Assembly (NCBI GenBank): GCA_014360015.1
Contig: JACIYJ010000001.1
Location: 1-64,000 of the forward strand
Source of the DNA: Candidatus Aminicenantota bacterium
Lineage (GTDB): Bacteria; Acidobacteriota; Aminicenantia; Aminicenantales; Saccharicenantaceae
Length of the DNA: 64,000 bases
Direction of reading: 5' to 3'
The stretch's first letter is position 1; every line of letters starts with the position of its first letter. Below the pieces are notes generated by a model. The model ran no database searches. It had not been told where the DNA came from and worked only from the letters and a program-made list of their open reading frames with translations. This document shows positions 56,701-64,000 of this stretch, piece after piece. Made by a program: the position numbers and the translations under genes.

Positions 56701-56992
56701 TTTGTATGGTGACCAGCTCCAGAATCTGAGCAACCATGTCCGGTTTTGTCTCGAAGTAGCAGTCTTTTAGCCAGCCGATAATTCTTGACTTCATTTCCTT
56801 GGCTGCGTTGCGAGTGAAGGTGATGGCCAGTATCTGGCGGGGCAGGTTGTTTTTTATCCGCTCGGAGAGCAGGAATTGAGTAAACCTCATGGTCAAGGCG
56901 TGGGTTTTCCCAGTTCCGGCTGAAGCTTTGAGCAGAATGAATTCAGGAAAGCAGATGTCTGAATCTTTTGGCAGAATGTTTTCCCTCGGCAT
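53702..56992 (-). CDS. addA: AddA-like UvrD helicase-nuclease
   Basis: About 1096 residues from the ATG at 56992; a TTG eight codons upstream (57016) is also open and neither has a clear ribosome binding site. SF1A helicase motifs: LKASAGTGKTHAL (Walker A), LAITFTRNAAKEMK, YLIDEFQDTSPLQW (Walker B), VGDTKQAIYGFREAD, VRIMTIHKAKGLGFPVV and YVALTRAKDELYI. The C-terminal nuclease carries RADRVVIDPDRITVIDYKTG. It unwinds and resects double-strand ends together with AddB, whose gene overlaps by 4 bp. Confidence 0.93.
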   Translation of the reverse strand: MPRENILPKDSDICFPEFILLKASAGTGKTHALTMRFTQFLLSERIKNNLPRQILAITFTRNAAKEMKSRIIGWLKDCYFETKPDMVAQILELVTIQKENLKSRAEKVLESILSNYSDFQVMTIDSFMAEVFKASAVDLGISPDFEITLDSTPVISYAFSRFLRRVSPQSPEGRLLLEIAVSLQDLRDSDAAFVWDPTKEILDKFIELYRKLEALNRKPVIKDLSKSRQELQDIEKSWRDSLERLKSLIEASSLERNDRSAVSKRLDSSRITDWLDCSFKTSPVKKPKSAKDKIIYDQIEKEYLSFQEKIKKYKEIYARNFFQPHLQIYHDLLDLLNSTKKERALVFLEDIHRKLANYLDLGIVPDIYFCLGSTIYHYLIDEFQDTSPLQWQNLEPLIENALSQGGSLFIVGDTKQAIYGFREADYQIMVDFISGKMRFGPARTEIKELEINWRSKKVILNFVSKIFPDGLKALSGETEKLRDWKAAAEKSGLDDFTCLPADTKEKTEEKAKPEQGYVEMEIIQRDSKKDSAPNCDESNEDNLPEEDSDDQDTRVKKRVQELVSELIERGYHHSDIAILTYRNKTVAEAAAWLNEKGIPFIPFSSLDIRKRQVIREILAFLQFLDFPLDDLNFSVFVCGQLFQEKTRSDGWLLEADTIREFIIESRTNPRTKDAPLYTTFRDTFPEIWEKYFEPFFKTVGYFPLYDLVSQIYRTFGLFDLFQEEEAALVKLLEVIKHFEGQGKSNLREFIRFSEDQADDESIWTVDVPEEIPAVRIMTIHKAKGLGFPVVILLLYPEQPLYPTFYLRESGNSQEKSSEVEVLKLNRELISASPDLEEPYRNYELQDKVNRLNTLYVALTRAKDELYIIGALGRNKTYPFNFLEALGFSLQEKYQSSPTKPQVVIKKDHGTGQTSEDVSGQKSPLKFLTVKIPTASPEKFGLNYPEQKRGKLLHALLAEIEYLNQDFNSLLSGALIKPQFKEYAAAEIEEALRILKKFLSQPEVAEYFQPRPGRIVLRESELVNSKGELYRADRVVIDPDRITVIDYKTGQVKKSEIKDFYLKQINNYKAMLEEIYPQKKIEAVLMYLDLGYPEKVE

Positions 56993-57058
56993 CCTTAGTA
57001 TTTTACTTGAAAGCAAGCTTTCTTGGAATAAAAAAAGTGGAAAAGCGCGGAAGTTTCT

Positions 57059-57691
57059 TTATAAAGCCTTCGAAAACAGGGTGGAGAGGAAAGTGAAAAT
57101 GGAAAAGCCAATCAACATGACTCCAAGGATAAAAAGCATTTTTTTAAAGGTTTTTTCTTGTAGCTTTGATTGGTAATGGGAAACAAAACGAACCAGAAAA
57201 AAATACCAGACCAGGGCACCCAGACCGCAGAACAGAGCAAAAAAAGCAGCTGGCCAGAGTCCTTTTTTAAGCAAGCCATGGGCGGTAACAGCACCAGCGA
57301 TGGCTATCCAGAAGGCGTAAAGAGATGGATTGGAAATATAAAGCAGGAGAACGCCGAACAACGGCCGGGGGGTTTTAGAACTGTTCCGGGTTTTTTCTCC
57401 ATTAAGTTTGAAAACCTTAGCATCGTAAAAAAGCTTCAGTCCTAAGAAAAGCAAAACTACGCCAGCAGCCAGCTTCAGCCAGTGGCTGTATTGAGAAAGG
57501 TTAATGGAAATATGGAAAAAACCTACCAGAGCCACCAGACAGTAAGTCGAGTCGAGCAGGGCAGTAGCCAGTCCGGCTAACATCCCATGAAAAAAGTCGC
57601 GTTTGAGTGTCTGAGAAATTATGTAAATGTTAACCGGGCCAACCGGAACAGCGGCAAAAAAGCCAATGAAAAAACCGATTAGAATAAACAT
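57059..57691 (-). CDS. LysE/RhtB family amino-acid exporter
   Basis: 210 residues with six transmembrane helices. The family signature is the first loop, PVGPVNIYIISQTLKRDFFHGMLAG, with the usual AxxxGP. The third helix VVLLFLGLKLFYDAK is also typical. Such proteins export basic or neutral amino acids; the substrate is unknown. It is 67 bp upstream of addA on the same strand. Confidence 0.88.
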   Translation of the reverse strand: MFILIGFFIGFFAAVPVGPVNIYIISQTLKRDFFHGMLAGLATALLDSTYCLVALVGFFHISINLSQYSHWLKLAAGVVLLFLGLKLFYDAKVFKLNGEKTRNSSKTPRPLFGVLLLYISNPSLYAFWIAIAGAVTAHGLLKKGLWPAAFFALFCGLGALVWYFFLVRFVSHYQSKLQEKTFKKMLFILGVMLIGFSIFTFLSTLFSKAL

Positions 57692-57849
57692 CCGGGTATC
57701 CTGGTTGAAATAAGAAAATAAAAATACATTAAAATAGGTGGTTAATCAAGAGAAGATAAAAAGCTGTGGCTATCTTAAATTAATTTTCCTTCCTTCTCTT
57801 GGGGGGGACCGATTGAGGCTCTGGCCAGGTTGTTATCTATAAAGAAGAC

Positions 57850-58089
57850 TTACATCTTGGGGATATTGGTGTCAGTCGATTCTTCTTCTAAGTCGTTTTC
57901 AATTCCGAGCAGCTTGGCGATTCCATCATAGACCATTTTCAGAGATTTCTTTTGTTCCTGAAGCTGAGCCAGAGTCTGCCGGACACGCTGTAATTCTTTT
58001 TCTACTTCGGCATCGATAGCCGCCAGCTGGGAACGAACATCTTCCAGAGTCTTCTTGTAAAGTTCTTCTTGTTCTTTGGAGATGCCCAT
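57850..58089 (-). CDS. Small coiled-coil protein
   Basis: 79 residues, mostly one long charged helix with heptad-like spacing (KKTLEDVRSQLAAIDAEVEKELQRVRQ). It has no signal or membrane segment. AGGAG at proper distance supports the start. No family recognised. It follows the receiver-TonB fusion gene by 25 bp on the same strand and is therefore a candidate partner. Confidence 0.7.
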   Translation of the reverse strand: MGISKEQEELYKKTLEDVRSQLAAIDAEVEKELQRVRQTLAQLQEQKKSLKMVYDGIAKLLGIENDLEEESTDTNIPKM

Positions 58090-58114
58090 CTTTTTGACTC
58101 CTTTTTTCTCCCTG

Positions 58115-59896
58115 TTATTTATTTAATCCGAAACCAATGGTTATTGGTTTCCACACCCTTACTTTAACACCATCTTTTTCTGCTGGCAAGAACTTCCATT
58201 TTTTTACTGCATTGATGGCTTCTTTCTCCAGGGCCACCGAGCCCCTTATTCCCCGGATCACGACTACATCTAAAACCTCGCCGGTTTCAGAGATCAAGAC
58301 ATTAAGGATAACGTTGCCCTTAATGCCCATTCTTCTATCAGCTTCAGGATAGACAGGTTCAACAGTTTTTATTACCTTAGGTTCGACATCAACCATGGAC
58401 AGTGGAACCAGGTCACCGGTCTTGGGCTTTTGAACCGGAATTGCCACTGGCTGTTCTTCGACCTTGGTTTCAGGAGTTTGATTGGATTTTTCTTTGCTGG
58501 AACCTTGTTCTGGAGAGATGGGAGTAACACCGGATTCGGCCAGGTTGACCTGTCCTGCTGTCTGGCTGTGGTTAATGTTCACTGCCAGCTGCGGAGTTTC
58601 CTTAGGCATGATTGGGGCAACTGCTGTCGGAGTCGATTCGATCTTGTTGATGGTTTTTCCTGCTGGACTGGAATTTCTGCTATTTTTATTGATGGCACCG
58701 CTGGAATTGTTACCAGACTGAGCTTTTTGGTCGCGATAGGCGGTCATCTGATTCTCAATCTCTTTGTTCAAATCCTGTTCAGAAGGCTGCGCTTTTGGCT
58801 GACCTGAATCAACCGTCTGCAGGGCGGCAACTTGATTGCTGGGTTGACCGGAAAAAGTTGTAGTATCTTTCTTTTTCATGCTCAAGATAGCTACTACCGC
58901 CACGATTGCCAGAGCTGCAGCGGCAATCCCGATAAATTTTCCAGAGGACTTTTTTTTGATTTCTGCTTCTTCTTTTTCTTCAATGAATCCCTTGAAAGGT
59001 GTAGCTACTGGAACCGAAACCGAACTGGGCTTTTCTTCAGTTTGAGCTGAGGCTGGCTTTGGCTCAATTTTCGGTTCAGGTCTGGCTTCAATTTTTGGCT
59101 CAGACTTTGATTCCAGTTTTGCCGATTCTGCCTTCCTCTGAGCCACAGGCTCAACAGGTGGAGAAGGTTTTTTTATTGCTTCGGTCCCAGGAGTTCCAGC
59201 TGTGGTTACCGGTTCCGCCTTTTTTGGTTCAAGGGGTTTTGAGGTGGGGTGCTCTTTTTCTATTCTGCCAGCCGCAGCCGAAACCGGCTTTGGTTCGCTT
59301 TTGGTAGTCTCGCTGATTATATCTTTCAGCTTGGATTTGAGAATCAAATCGACTTCATCATCCTTAGATTTGGTTCCTCCCTGGGCAGCTTCTTCTGTGA
59401 TGGTTTTTTCTACTGGTTTAACTTTTTCGGTTGGCTTCCTGTCAGGTATGGTCATCGAGAGAGCTTCTTTCAGAAGTTTATCCAGGTCTTCTTCAGCAGG
59501 CGAAGCGGCTTTCCTGGTTTCAGGTTTGCCGATCAATTCATAGACCTTATTCAGCAGCTCATCCAGATTGATAGGCTTTTCAAAAAAGGCAGAGGCTCCC
59601 AGACTTTTGAGGGCTTCGGTCTTATAGGCTGCGTCTTTATAAATTCCGGTGACGATTATAACCGGGGACTTTTTGGTTGGATGGGAAGTGATTCTGGAGC
59701 ACAGTTCAAACCCATGGAATTTTGGCAGCATAGCTTCCATAATCACCAGATCAGGATGAACTTCTGAGAATTTTTCGAATCCAGCTGCACCATCAGAAGC
59801 TGTAATAACTTCATAGCCTTCATCAGTCAGGCTTCGTGATAGAAATTTAATGAACTCACTATCGAAGTCTATCAACAAAATTTTCTTTTTCGCCAT
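58115..59896 (-). CDS. Pseudo-receiver domain fused to TonB
   Basis: 593 residues. Residues 1-123 are a response-regulator receiver fold: D10 and D12 are present, but F11 takes the place of the main metal-binding Asp and E54 (VIMEAMLPK) replaces the phosphorylated Asp; T83-region and K107 (EKPI) remain. A Pro/Lys/Glu-rich linker (~125-320) precedes one transmembrane helix (321-340). A second linker leads to a TonB C-terminal domain (~498-593, VEPVYPEADRRMGIKG to the terminal beta-strand). So a phosphomimic-like cytoplasmic receiver is joined to an outer-membrane energising module. A TonB-dependent receptor gene lies 2.3 kb away. Confidence 0.88.
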   Translation of the reverse strand: MAKKKILLIDFDSEFIKFLSRSLTDEGYEVITASDGAAGFEKFSEVHPDLVIMEAMLPKFHGFELCSRITSHPTKKSPVIIVTGIYKDAAYKTEALKSLGASAFFEKPINLDELLNKVYELIGKPETRKAASPAEEDLDKLLKEALSMTIPDRKPTEKVKPVEKTITEEAAQGGTKSKDDEVDLILKSKLKDIISETTKSEPKPVSAAAGRIEKEHPTSKPLEPKKAEPVTTAGTPGTEAIKKPSPPVEPVAQRKAESAKLESKSEPKIEARPEPKIEPKPASAQTEEKPSSVSVPVATPFKGFIEEKEEAEIKKKSSGKFIGIAAAALAIVAVVAILSMKKKDTTTFSGQPSNQVAALQTVDSGQPKAQPSEQDLNKEIENQMTAYRDQKAQSGNNSSGAINKNSRNSSPAGKTINKIESTPTAVAPIMPKETPQLAVNINHSQTAGQVNLAESGVTPISPEQGSSKEKSNQTPETKVEEQPVAIPVQKPKTGDLVPLSMVDVEPKVIKTVEPVYPEADRRMGIKGNVILNVLISETGEVLDVVVIRGIRGSVALEKEAINAVKKWKFLPAEKDGVKVRVWKPITIGFGLNK

Positions 59897-59919
59897 GGTC
59901 CTACCCTCTTCCAGAAATT

Positions 59920-59935
59920 AACCCTTTGCAGGGTT
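59920..59935 (-). promoter_or_regulatory. Leader hairpin upstream of receiver-TonB gene
   Basis: On the minus strand AACCCT-GCAA-AGGGTT forms a 6-bp stem with a GNRA-type loop about 24 bases before the start codon. It is followed by GGAAGAGGG, the likely ribosome binding site. Confidence 0.35.
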
Positions 59936-59979
59936 TCGGCCAATGCAGCTTATCTATCTCACGAAGGAGACTCATCTTC

Positions 59980-59999
59980 AATCACCCTTAGGGGTGATT
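59980..59999. repeat. Perfect 8-bp hairpin between M48 and TonB genes
   Basis: AATCACCC and GGGTGATT flank a TTAG loop. The T-run is short on the plus strand and absent on the minus strand, so its role as terminator of the M48 gene or as an operator is unclear. Confidence 0.4.
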
Positions 60000-60061
60000 T
60001 TCTGGATGAAATTTCCCCTCAGTTCATAGTTGTAACCTCAACTATTAAAGATGATTTCTAA

Positions 60062-61831
60062 TTATACAAAAAAATTGCAAGTTTCACCACCGGAATTAAT
60101 CTCCTCTTGTTTTTCTACCAGAATCTGCAGGATTTCTAACTCATCCGCTTCAAACCAGATTAATTGGCAATGATAACATTTATAAACAGGAATCAGATAA
60201 TAATAGCTGAAAGGTTTTACCGTCAGCTGCAACCCGCATTCCGGGCACAAAAGTAACTTCTTAGGAAAAAGGGCAGAAGGCTTTTTTCCCGGATTCAGGA
60301 TGGCTTCCCAGTATAACTTAGCTTTGGCCTTGAGTTTTTCAGAAAAATTAAGCTCTTTTCTGGCAAAAATCTTTTCCAAATCATCCATTCTGACCAATCT
60401 TCCCTGGCAGATCTGGCAGGTTTTTATTCTGACCCCTTCATACAATGATTCGATTAATACTGATTGGCAGAGCGGGCATTTGTTGAATAAATCCTGGCTT
60501 ATCGGTTGATTCTTTAACTGGTTGTACAGAGCAAACCTGACCTGCGGGAATTCCCGGGCCCTGCCTTCCTGGTTTTCCTGAACGTTTTTGACTCTTATGG
60601 CTGGAGTGAACAAGGGAAGAGTGATCAGGGCTCCAAGAGTATATGGTCCTTCCCATTTCCCCTGGGCATTCTTTATCAGCCAGATTTTCTCTTTGTCTAA
60701 ATTTTGTGTAGCTCTTTCCTGAAGATTTTTGATCAGCTCTCTTCTTTCCCGGCCGAGCTCTTCAATAGATTTAATTTCAGGTCTGGTGTTTTTCCTGATT
60801 TCTTCCTGAGCTCTGATTCCTTCAATCAATTCTTTTATCGTTATATGAGACATTTCAGTTAGGACTTTTAACCTTTTTCTCACCGGTGGATGAGTGTTAA
60901 AAAGCTTACTCCAAGTGGTTTCAGTGATGTCTCTGGAATCTGGTGGGACCAAAAAGAGAGGAGTAAACAGTGTGCTGTCTCCAAGATAGGAGTTAGCAAT
61001 CTGAGCTTTATAGATGATTCTGGCCAGAGCTAAAGGGTTGCGACTTAGTTCCACGGCTGTAGCATCAGCCAGGAATTCCCGGTTCTGACTGATGATGGTG
61101 ATGAAAAAGTGGATAAGAAGATAGGATAATAGACCTGTTAGATAGATCAGCGGGTAACGGGCTTCTTTTCTTGATGACCTGGTCAGAACATCGGCTCCAT
61201 AACTTTCTCTCTCTTTTTCCGATGATTCCATCAGTTTCTCATAGAAAGCAGAGATGGAACAGATGAGGGTCAGGAGAAAAGTATCACCTTTCAAGATATG
61301 AGCCACTTCGTGTGCCACCACTGCCTGAAGTTCATCGCGGCTGGCTTCGGCCAGAAGCCCTTCAGTCACCACCACTGTTGGTATATTGTCTTTATCGATT
61401 AGAGACAGCGAGTTGATATTCACCGTAGGGATGACATAGGCTTTGATTTGGGGTAGGCCTGAAGATATTCTCATCTCGTCAACCACATTAAGAAAACTCA
61501 GATGATAGCGGTCTTGCGGGTCGGGAGGGTAAGCTCGGAGATTGGTCAGGATATAATTGACTCCATCTTTTCTGGCCTGAAAAAAGTTGATCATGGCTAT
61601 GACAGCTGAAAGCAGAAAGACCGCGGCTGTATATTTGTAGAAGTAGATTGAGGAAAAAAGTTTGAAAGCAGGAAGAAACAGCCTCAGACTGAGAAGGACA
61701 GCAGCAGAAATCAGACCAATTGTCAGAAGGTAAAATATCAGGAGAAGCAGAAAAAGAAGAGCAGAGACCTTCCTCTGCTTTTTCTGGATTTCCCAGTAAG
61801 AAATCGGGATCTGAGTGGTAGATTTATCCAT
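60062..61831 (-). CDS. M48 metalloprotease with zinc-ribbon C-terminus
   Basis: 589 residues. Two transmembrane segments (~25-55, ~65-85) are followed by an M48/HtpX-like peptidase with H174-E-V-A-H178 and the third ligand region QNREFLADATAVEL. A further membrane helix pair lies near 225-245. After a linker comes a GYF-like stretch (WLIKNAQGKWEGPYTLG). Two zinc ribbons of the TFIIB/zf type follow: CPLCQSVLIES...CQICQG and CPECGLQLTV...CYHCQLIWFE. The fusion suggests that the ribbons recruit the substrate. It may process membrane or misfolded proteins. Confidence 0.85.
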   Translation of the reverse strand: MDKSTTQIPISYWEIQKKQRKVSALLFLLLLIFYLLTIGLISAAVLLSLRLFLPAFKLFSSIYFYKYTAAVFLLSAVIAMINFFQARKDGVNYILTNLRAYPPDPQDRYHLSFLNVVDEMRISSGLPQIKAYVIPTVNINSLSLIDKDNIPTVVVTEGLLAEASRDELQAVVAHEVAHILKGDTFLLTLICSISAFYEKLMESSEKERESYGADVLTRSSRKEARYPLIYLTGLLSYLLIHFFITIISQNREFLADATAVELSRNPLALARIIYKAQIANSYLGDSTLFTPLFLVPPDSRDITETTWSKLFNTHPPVRKRLKVLTEMSHITIKELIEGIRAQEEIRKNTRPEIKSIEELGRERRELIKNLQERATQNLDKEKIWLIKNAQGKWEGPYTLGALITLPLFTPAIRVKNVQENQEGRAREFPQVRFALYNQLKNQPISQDLFNKCPLCQSVLIESLYEGVRIKTCQICQGRLVRMDDLEKIFARKELNFSEKLKAKAKLYWEAILNPGKKPSALFPKKLLLCPECGLQLTVKPFSYYYLIPVYKCYHCQLIWFEADELEILQILVEKQEEINSGGETCNFFV

Positions 61832-61960
61832 TATTAAATCCTTATCGAATTTTACAATTTAAAACAAAAAAAGAAAAGATGATTTGCACCCAGGTCAGAT
61901 CTGGTATAAATCTTTAAAGTCATCATTAAGTTAGCCGGCAATCAATAAACGGGGAGGTGT

Positions 61961-62012
61961 AATAAAACTCTGGACTTTTATTATTAAAACTCTGGTATTA
62001 TTAAGACTCTGG
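61961..62012. repeat. Three ATTAAAACTCTGG-like direct repeats
   Basis: AATAAAACTCTGG (61961-61973), TTAAAACTCTGG (ending 61995) and ATTAAGACTCTGG (62000-62012) form three direct copies spaced 22 and 17 bases. They lie in the 359-base gap between M48 protease and TonB receptor. The rest of that gap holds no ORF that I can support. Confidence 0.5.
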
Positions 62013-62141
62013 CTTAAAACCACGGAATACCATCTTTTGAAGGCACTCTGATTAGAAATCAAATTTTTCTGGAAGAGAGGTCATTGCCTATATCCATAAA
62101 TGGGAAATGTGGATGTTAGAAATGTGTTTCCAACAGGAAAT

Positions 62142-62175
62142 AAAAAAGGGGAAGCGATGGCTCGCTTCCCCTTTT
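62142..62175 (-). terminator. Terminator of the TonB-dependent receptor gene
   Basis: A perfect 9-bp stem GGGGAAGCG (62148-62156) with CGCTTCCCC (62163-62171) and a six-base loop is followed on the minus strand by TTTTTT. Four T also follow on the plus strand, so it may act in both directions. Confidence 0.88.
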
Positions 62176-62190
62176 CGATCAAAAATGAGG

Positions 62191-64000
62191 TTAGAAAGAG
62201 TATCTTACTCCAAGTCGGAAGACCCTGGGATCAGTCAGAGCAGTCATCTCGCCAAACTGAACCCGTTTTCCGGAAATAGTGGTGTAATTGCTGGAAACGG
62301 TATAAACGCTGGTGGGGATGGCCACATTGGTTACGTTGAAGATATCACAGAATAAGCCAAGCTGTCCGGCTTTGAAAGGCAGTCGGAAGGTTTTTTCAAC
62401 TCTCAGATCGAGCAGGGTCAACCAGGGCAGGCTTCTGGAACCACGCTTTTCAGCATAGATAGTAGTTGTCCCCTGGGGCAGGCTCAAACCAAGGTCAACA
62501 CTTCTGACCTGGCGGGCATAACGCTGACCATCGAGAGCCCGGTAATAACCGCTGATGAAAATGCCCCACGGTCCCTGCCACATAGCCTGAACTTTGAACT
62601 GATTACGTCTTTCATAAGCGAAGTTGCCTAAGGCGTTAATATGGGTATTGGGGTTGTCAAAATAACCCTGGCCGGACCAGCTATCACCAAAATCTGTACC
62701 AATCAGACCGCGGGACTTCTGCCAGACATAGGAGACCATGGCTGACCAGCGATGAGAGAATCTCTTGTTCAAAGTAATTTCTACACCATCATAGTCTCTA
62801 TTAGCTCCTGGAGGATTGGTCACAAATTCTCTTGAAGCTGTTTGCATGTTATCAGTTCTTTTCCAGAAGGTTACTGTGGTGTTAGTGTATGGGTCAGTAG
62901 CCGTTACTGGGGCATAGATTTTCCAGACAGCGGGATCAAAAATAGCATCATGACCTTTTACCGTATAAAGCGCCTTATAATATTCATAATCCAGAGCATT
63001 GAGGTTAACGTCTTCGATCAAATTGCGGTCCCATTTGTGGATGTATCTTACTCCAAAGCGGGTATCAGGTAAGATTTCTCTTTCAATACCGATGATAAAC
63101 TCATCAAGGTAGGGAGATTTCAAATTGGGGTCCATGATAGAACCAGCTGTGGCGCTGAAATTGTACATTAACTTGTTAGGATCAGGGATGTAAGGCAAAG
63201 AATTTGGGTCAGAAGGATCATAATCAGGATTCGGAATATAGTGGACTCTCCAGGAGATGAAGCTATTGGGGTTAACGGTAACAAACCACTGCATAATGTT
63301 GGCAATGTAGTAACGGCAGAAGCTAACCTTCAGGGCAGTCTTGCCGTCACCGGTCAGATCGAAAGCCGCTCCGAGCCGGGGAGCAATGGTGTTCCAGATA
63401 ATCGGTTTAAATGACTCCTGGACTCTGGGGTCATAAGTAACATTGTTATAAGTGACAGGAGTCCGGTCAAGTCCCTGTTTGGGAATAATCCCTTCCTGAT
63501 GGTCAAAGCGGAAGCCAATGTTTAGAGTTAGACGGGAAATTGGCGACCAGGTATCCTGGATAAAACCGCCAATGACTATTTTCCGGTCTTTCCGGATAAA
63601 GTCCTGGTAATTGGTCATATACGGATAAGTGGAGGTGTAGAGCATGGTGCTTATGAGCTGGTCATAGGTAAGGGGACCGACGGTACCGGCAGGAGCCTGA
63701 ACATAGAAGAAAGGACCATAGCCGTATTTGTCGCGATTATGTCTTCTCCAGCGGCTATCCCAGGAATACTCAAATTCAGCACCAGCTTTGAATTCATGAC
63801 GACCAAGCCAATCGTCGACAAAATAAGTTACATCAGTCAGAGCTTGGAAACGATTCCGGCTATAAATATCATCATAACCATAGCTTCCATACCGGTAATA
63901 AGTTCGAGTATCATAGGTCCAAACCTTGTCATTTTTCGCCATCAGGTTAAGAGCATAATCCATATAACCGGCTTTCAGGTTCATGTACAGGTTAGAGTTG
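62191..64000 (-). CDS. Oar-like TonB-dependent receptor, C-terminal part (cut by window)
   Basis: The frame is open to the window edge; at 63984-64000 it reads on in phase, so the start lies outside. At least 600 residues of a beta-barrel are visible: alternating strands with aromatic girdles, extracellular loops rich in Asp/Asn/Tyr, and a final strand ending RVFRLGVRYSF, with the terminal Phe used for outer-membrane insertion. It resembles the Oar/carboxypeptidase-regulatory TonB receptors common in Acidobacteriota-like genomes. It would import a large substrate using TonB energy; the substrate is unknown. A strong terminator follows. Confidence 0.88.
   Translation of the reverse strand, partial: NSNLYMNLKAGYMDYALNLMAKNDKVWTYDTRTYYRYGSYGYDDIYSRNRFQALTDVTYFVDDWLGRHEFKAGAEFEYSWDSRWRRHNRDKYGYGPFFYVQAPAGTVGPLTYDQLISTMLYTSTYPYMTNYQDFIRKDRKIVIGGFIQDTWSPISRLTLNIGFRFDHQEGIIPKQGLDRTPVTYNNVTYDPRVQESFKPIIWNTIAPRLGAAFDLTGDGKTALKVSFCRYYIANIMQWFVTVNPNSFISWRVHYIPNPDYDPSDPNSLPYIPDPNKLMYNFSATAGSIMDPNLKSPYLDEFIIGIEREILPDTRFGVRYIHKWDRNLIEDVNLNALDYEYYKALYTVKGHDAIFDPAVWKIYAPVTATDPYTNTTVTFWKRTDNMQTASREFVTNPPGANRDYDGVEITLNKRFSHRWSAMVSYVWQKSRGLIGTDFGDSWSGQGYFDNPNTHINALGNFAYERRNQFKVQAMWQGPWGIFISGYYRALDGQRYARQVRSVDLGLSLPQGTTTIYAEKRGSRSLPWLTLLDLRVEKTFRLPFKAGQLGLFCDIFNVTNVAIPTSVYTVSSNYTTISGKRVQFGEMTALTDPRVFRLGVRYSF

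Overview
This window looks like a chromosome segment of a Gram-negative, probably anaerobic or thermotolerant bacterium of the Acidobacteriota/Candidatus Aminicenantes type. That placement is inference, from an Oar-like TonB-dependent receptor, a FecR/DUF6600 protein, TonB fusions, a PPi-type phosphofructokinase, a PIF1-WYL helicase and a bacterial histone-deacetylase homologue. Outer-membrane and peptidoglycan genes (TonB-dependent receptor, dapF, PBP1A, HtrA) support a diderm cell. No rRNA is present to settle the taxonomy. Most of the window is ordinary chromosomal backbone, densely packed and with many 1-25 bp gene overlaps.

Layout. 1-0.3 kb: the 5' end of a transposase gene on the minus strand, nearly identical to a second copy at 25.7 kb on the plus strand. 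0.4-9.2 kb: PAS-GGDEF protein, SH3-domain protein, tRNA-Thr, SMC, sodium:solute symporter and histone-deacetylase-like amidohydrolase. 9.3-24.3 kb: envelope and quality-control genes (FecR/DUF6600 protein, PBP1A, thymidylate kinase, HtrA-DapF), a flippase-like/NrdR/Hsp20/Lon operon, tRNA-Gln, a THEP1 NTPase, a radical SAM protein and galactokinase. 24.5-27.0 kb: a GH113-like mannanase and the insertion sequence. 27-38.8 kb: gamma carbonic anhydrase, an XRE regulator with a broken ImmA-type domain, a RecB-like nuclease behind a possible 20-codon leader ORF, PIF1-WYL helicase, a GH-like/SUMF1 fusion, a thioredoxin-reductase-like flavoprotein and an LD-carboxypeptidase. 38.9-50.7 kb: a sigma-70 factor, a response regulator, endonuclease V, HAD phosphatase, a candidate small RNA, PPi-dependent phosphofructokinase, a DMT transporter opposite a papain-like lipoprotein, and two rRNA methyltransferases. 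50.8-57 kb: an AddAB-type helicase-nuclease. 57-64 kb: LysE exporter, a small coiled-coil protein, a pseudo-receiver-TonB fusion, an M48 protease with zinc ribbons, and the 3' part of a TonB-dependent receptor.

The signals I consider most worth follow-up are: (i) a compact candidate small RNA at 42477-42553 with a near-consensus promoter, a closing stem, a U-tract and a pyrimidine-rich loop that resembles the anti-Shine-Dalgarno end of 16S rRNA; (ii) a receiver domain with Asp-to-Glu at the phosphorylation site fused to TonB, close to an outer-membrane receptor; (iii) two insertion-sequence copies that match at 195 of 196 bases and then drop abruptly to 54 of 85 while staying colinear, with a leader hairpin that buries the transposase ribosome binding site; and (iv) several regulatory palindromes, including one inside a perfect TTGACA-type promoter and a four-site ACCAGA array in a divergent promoter.
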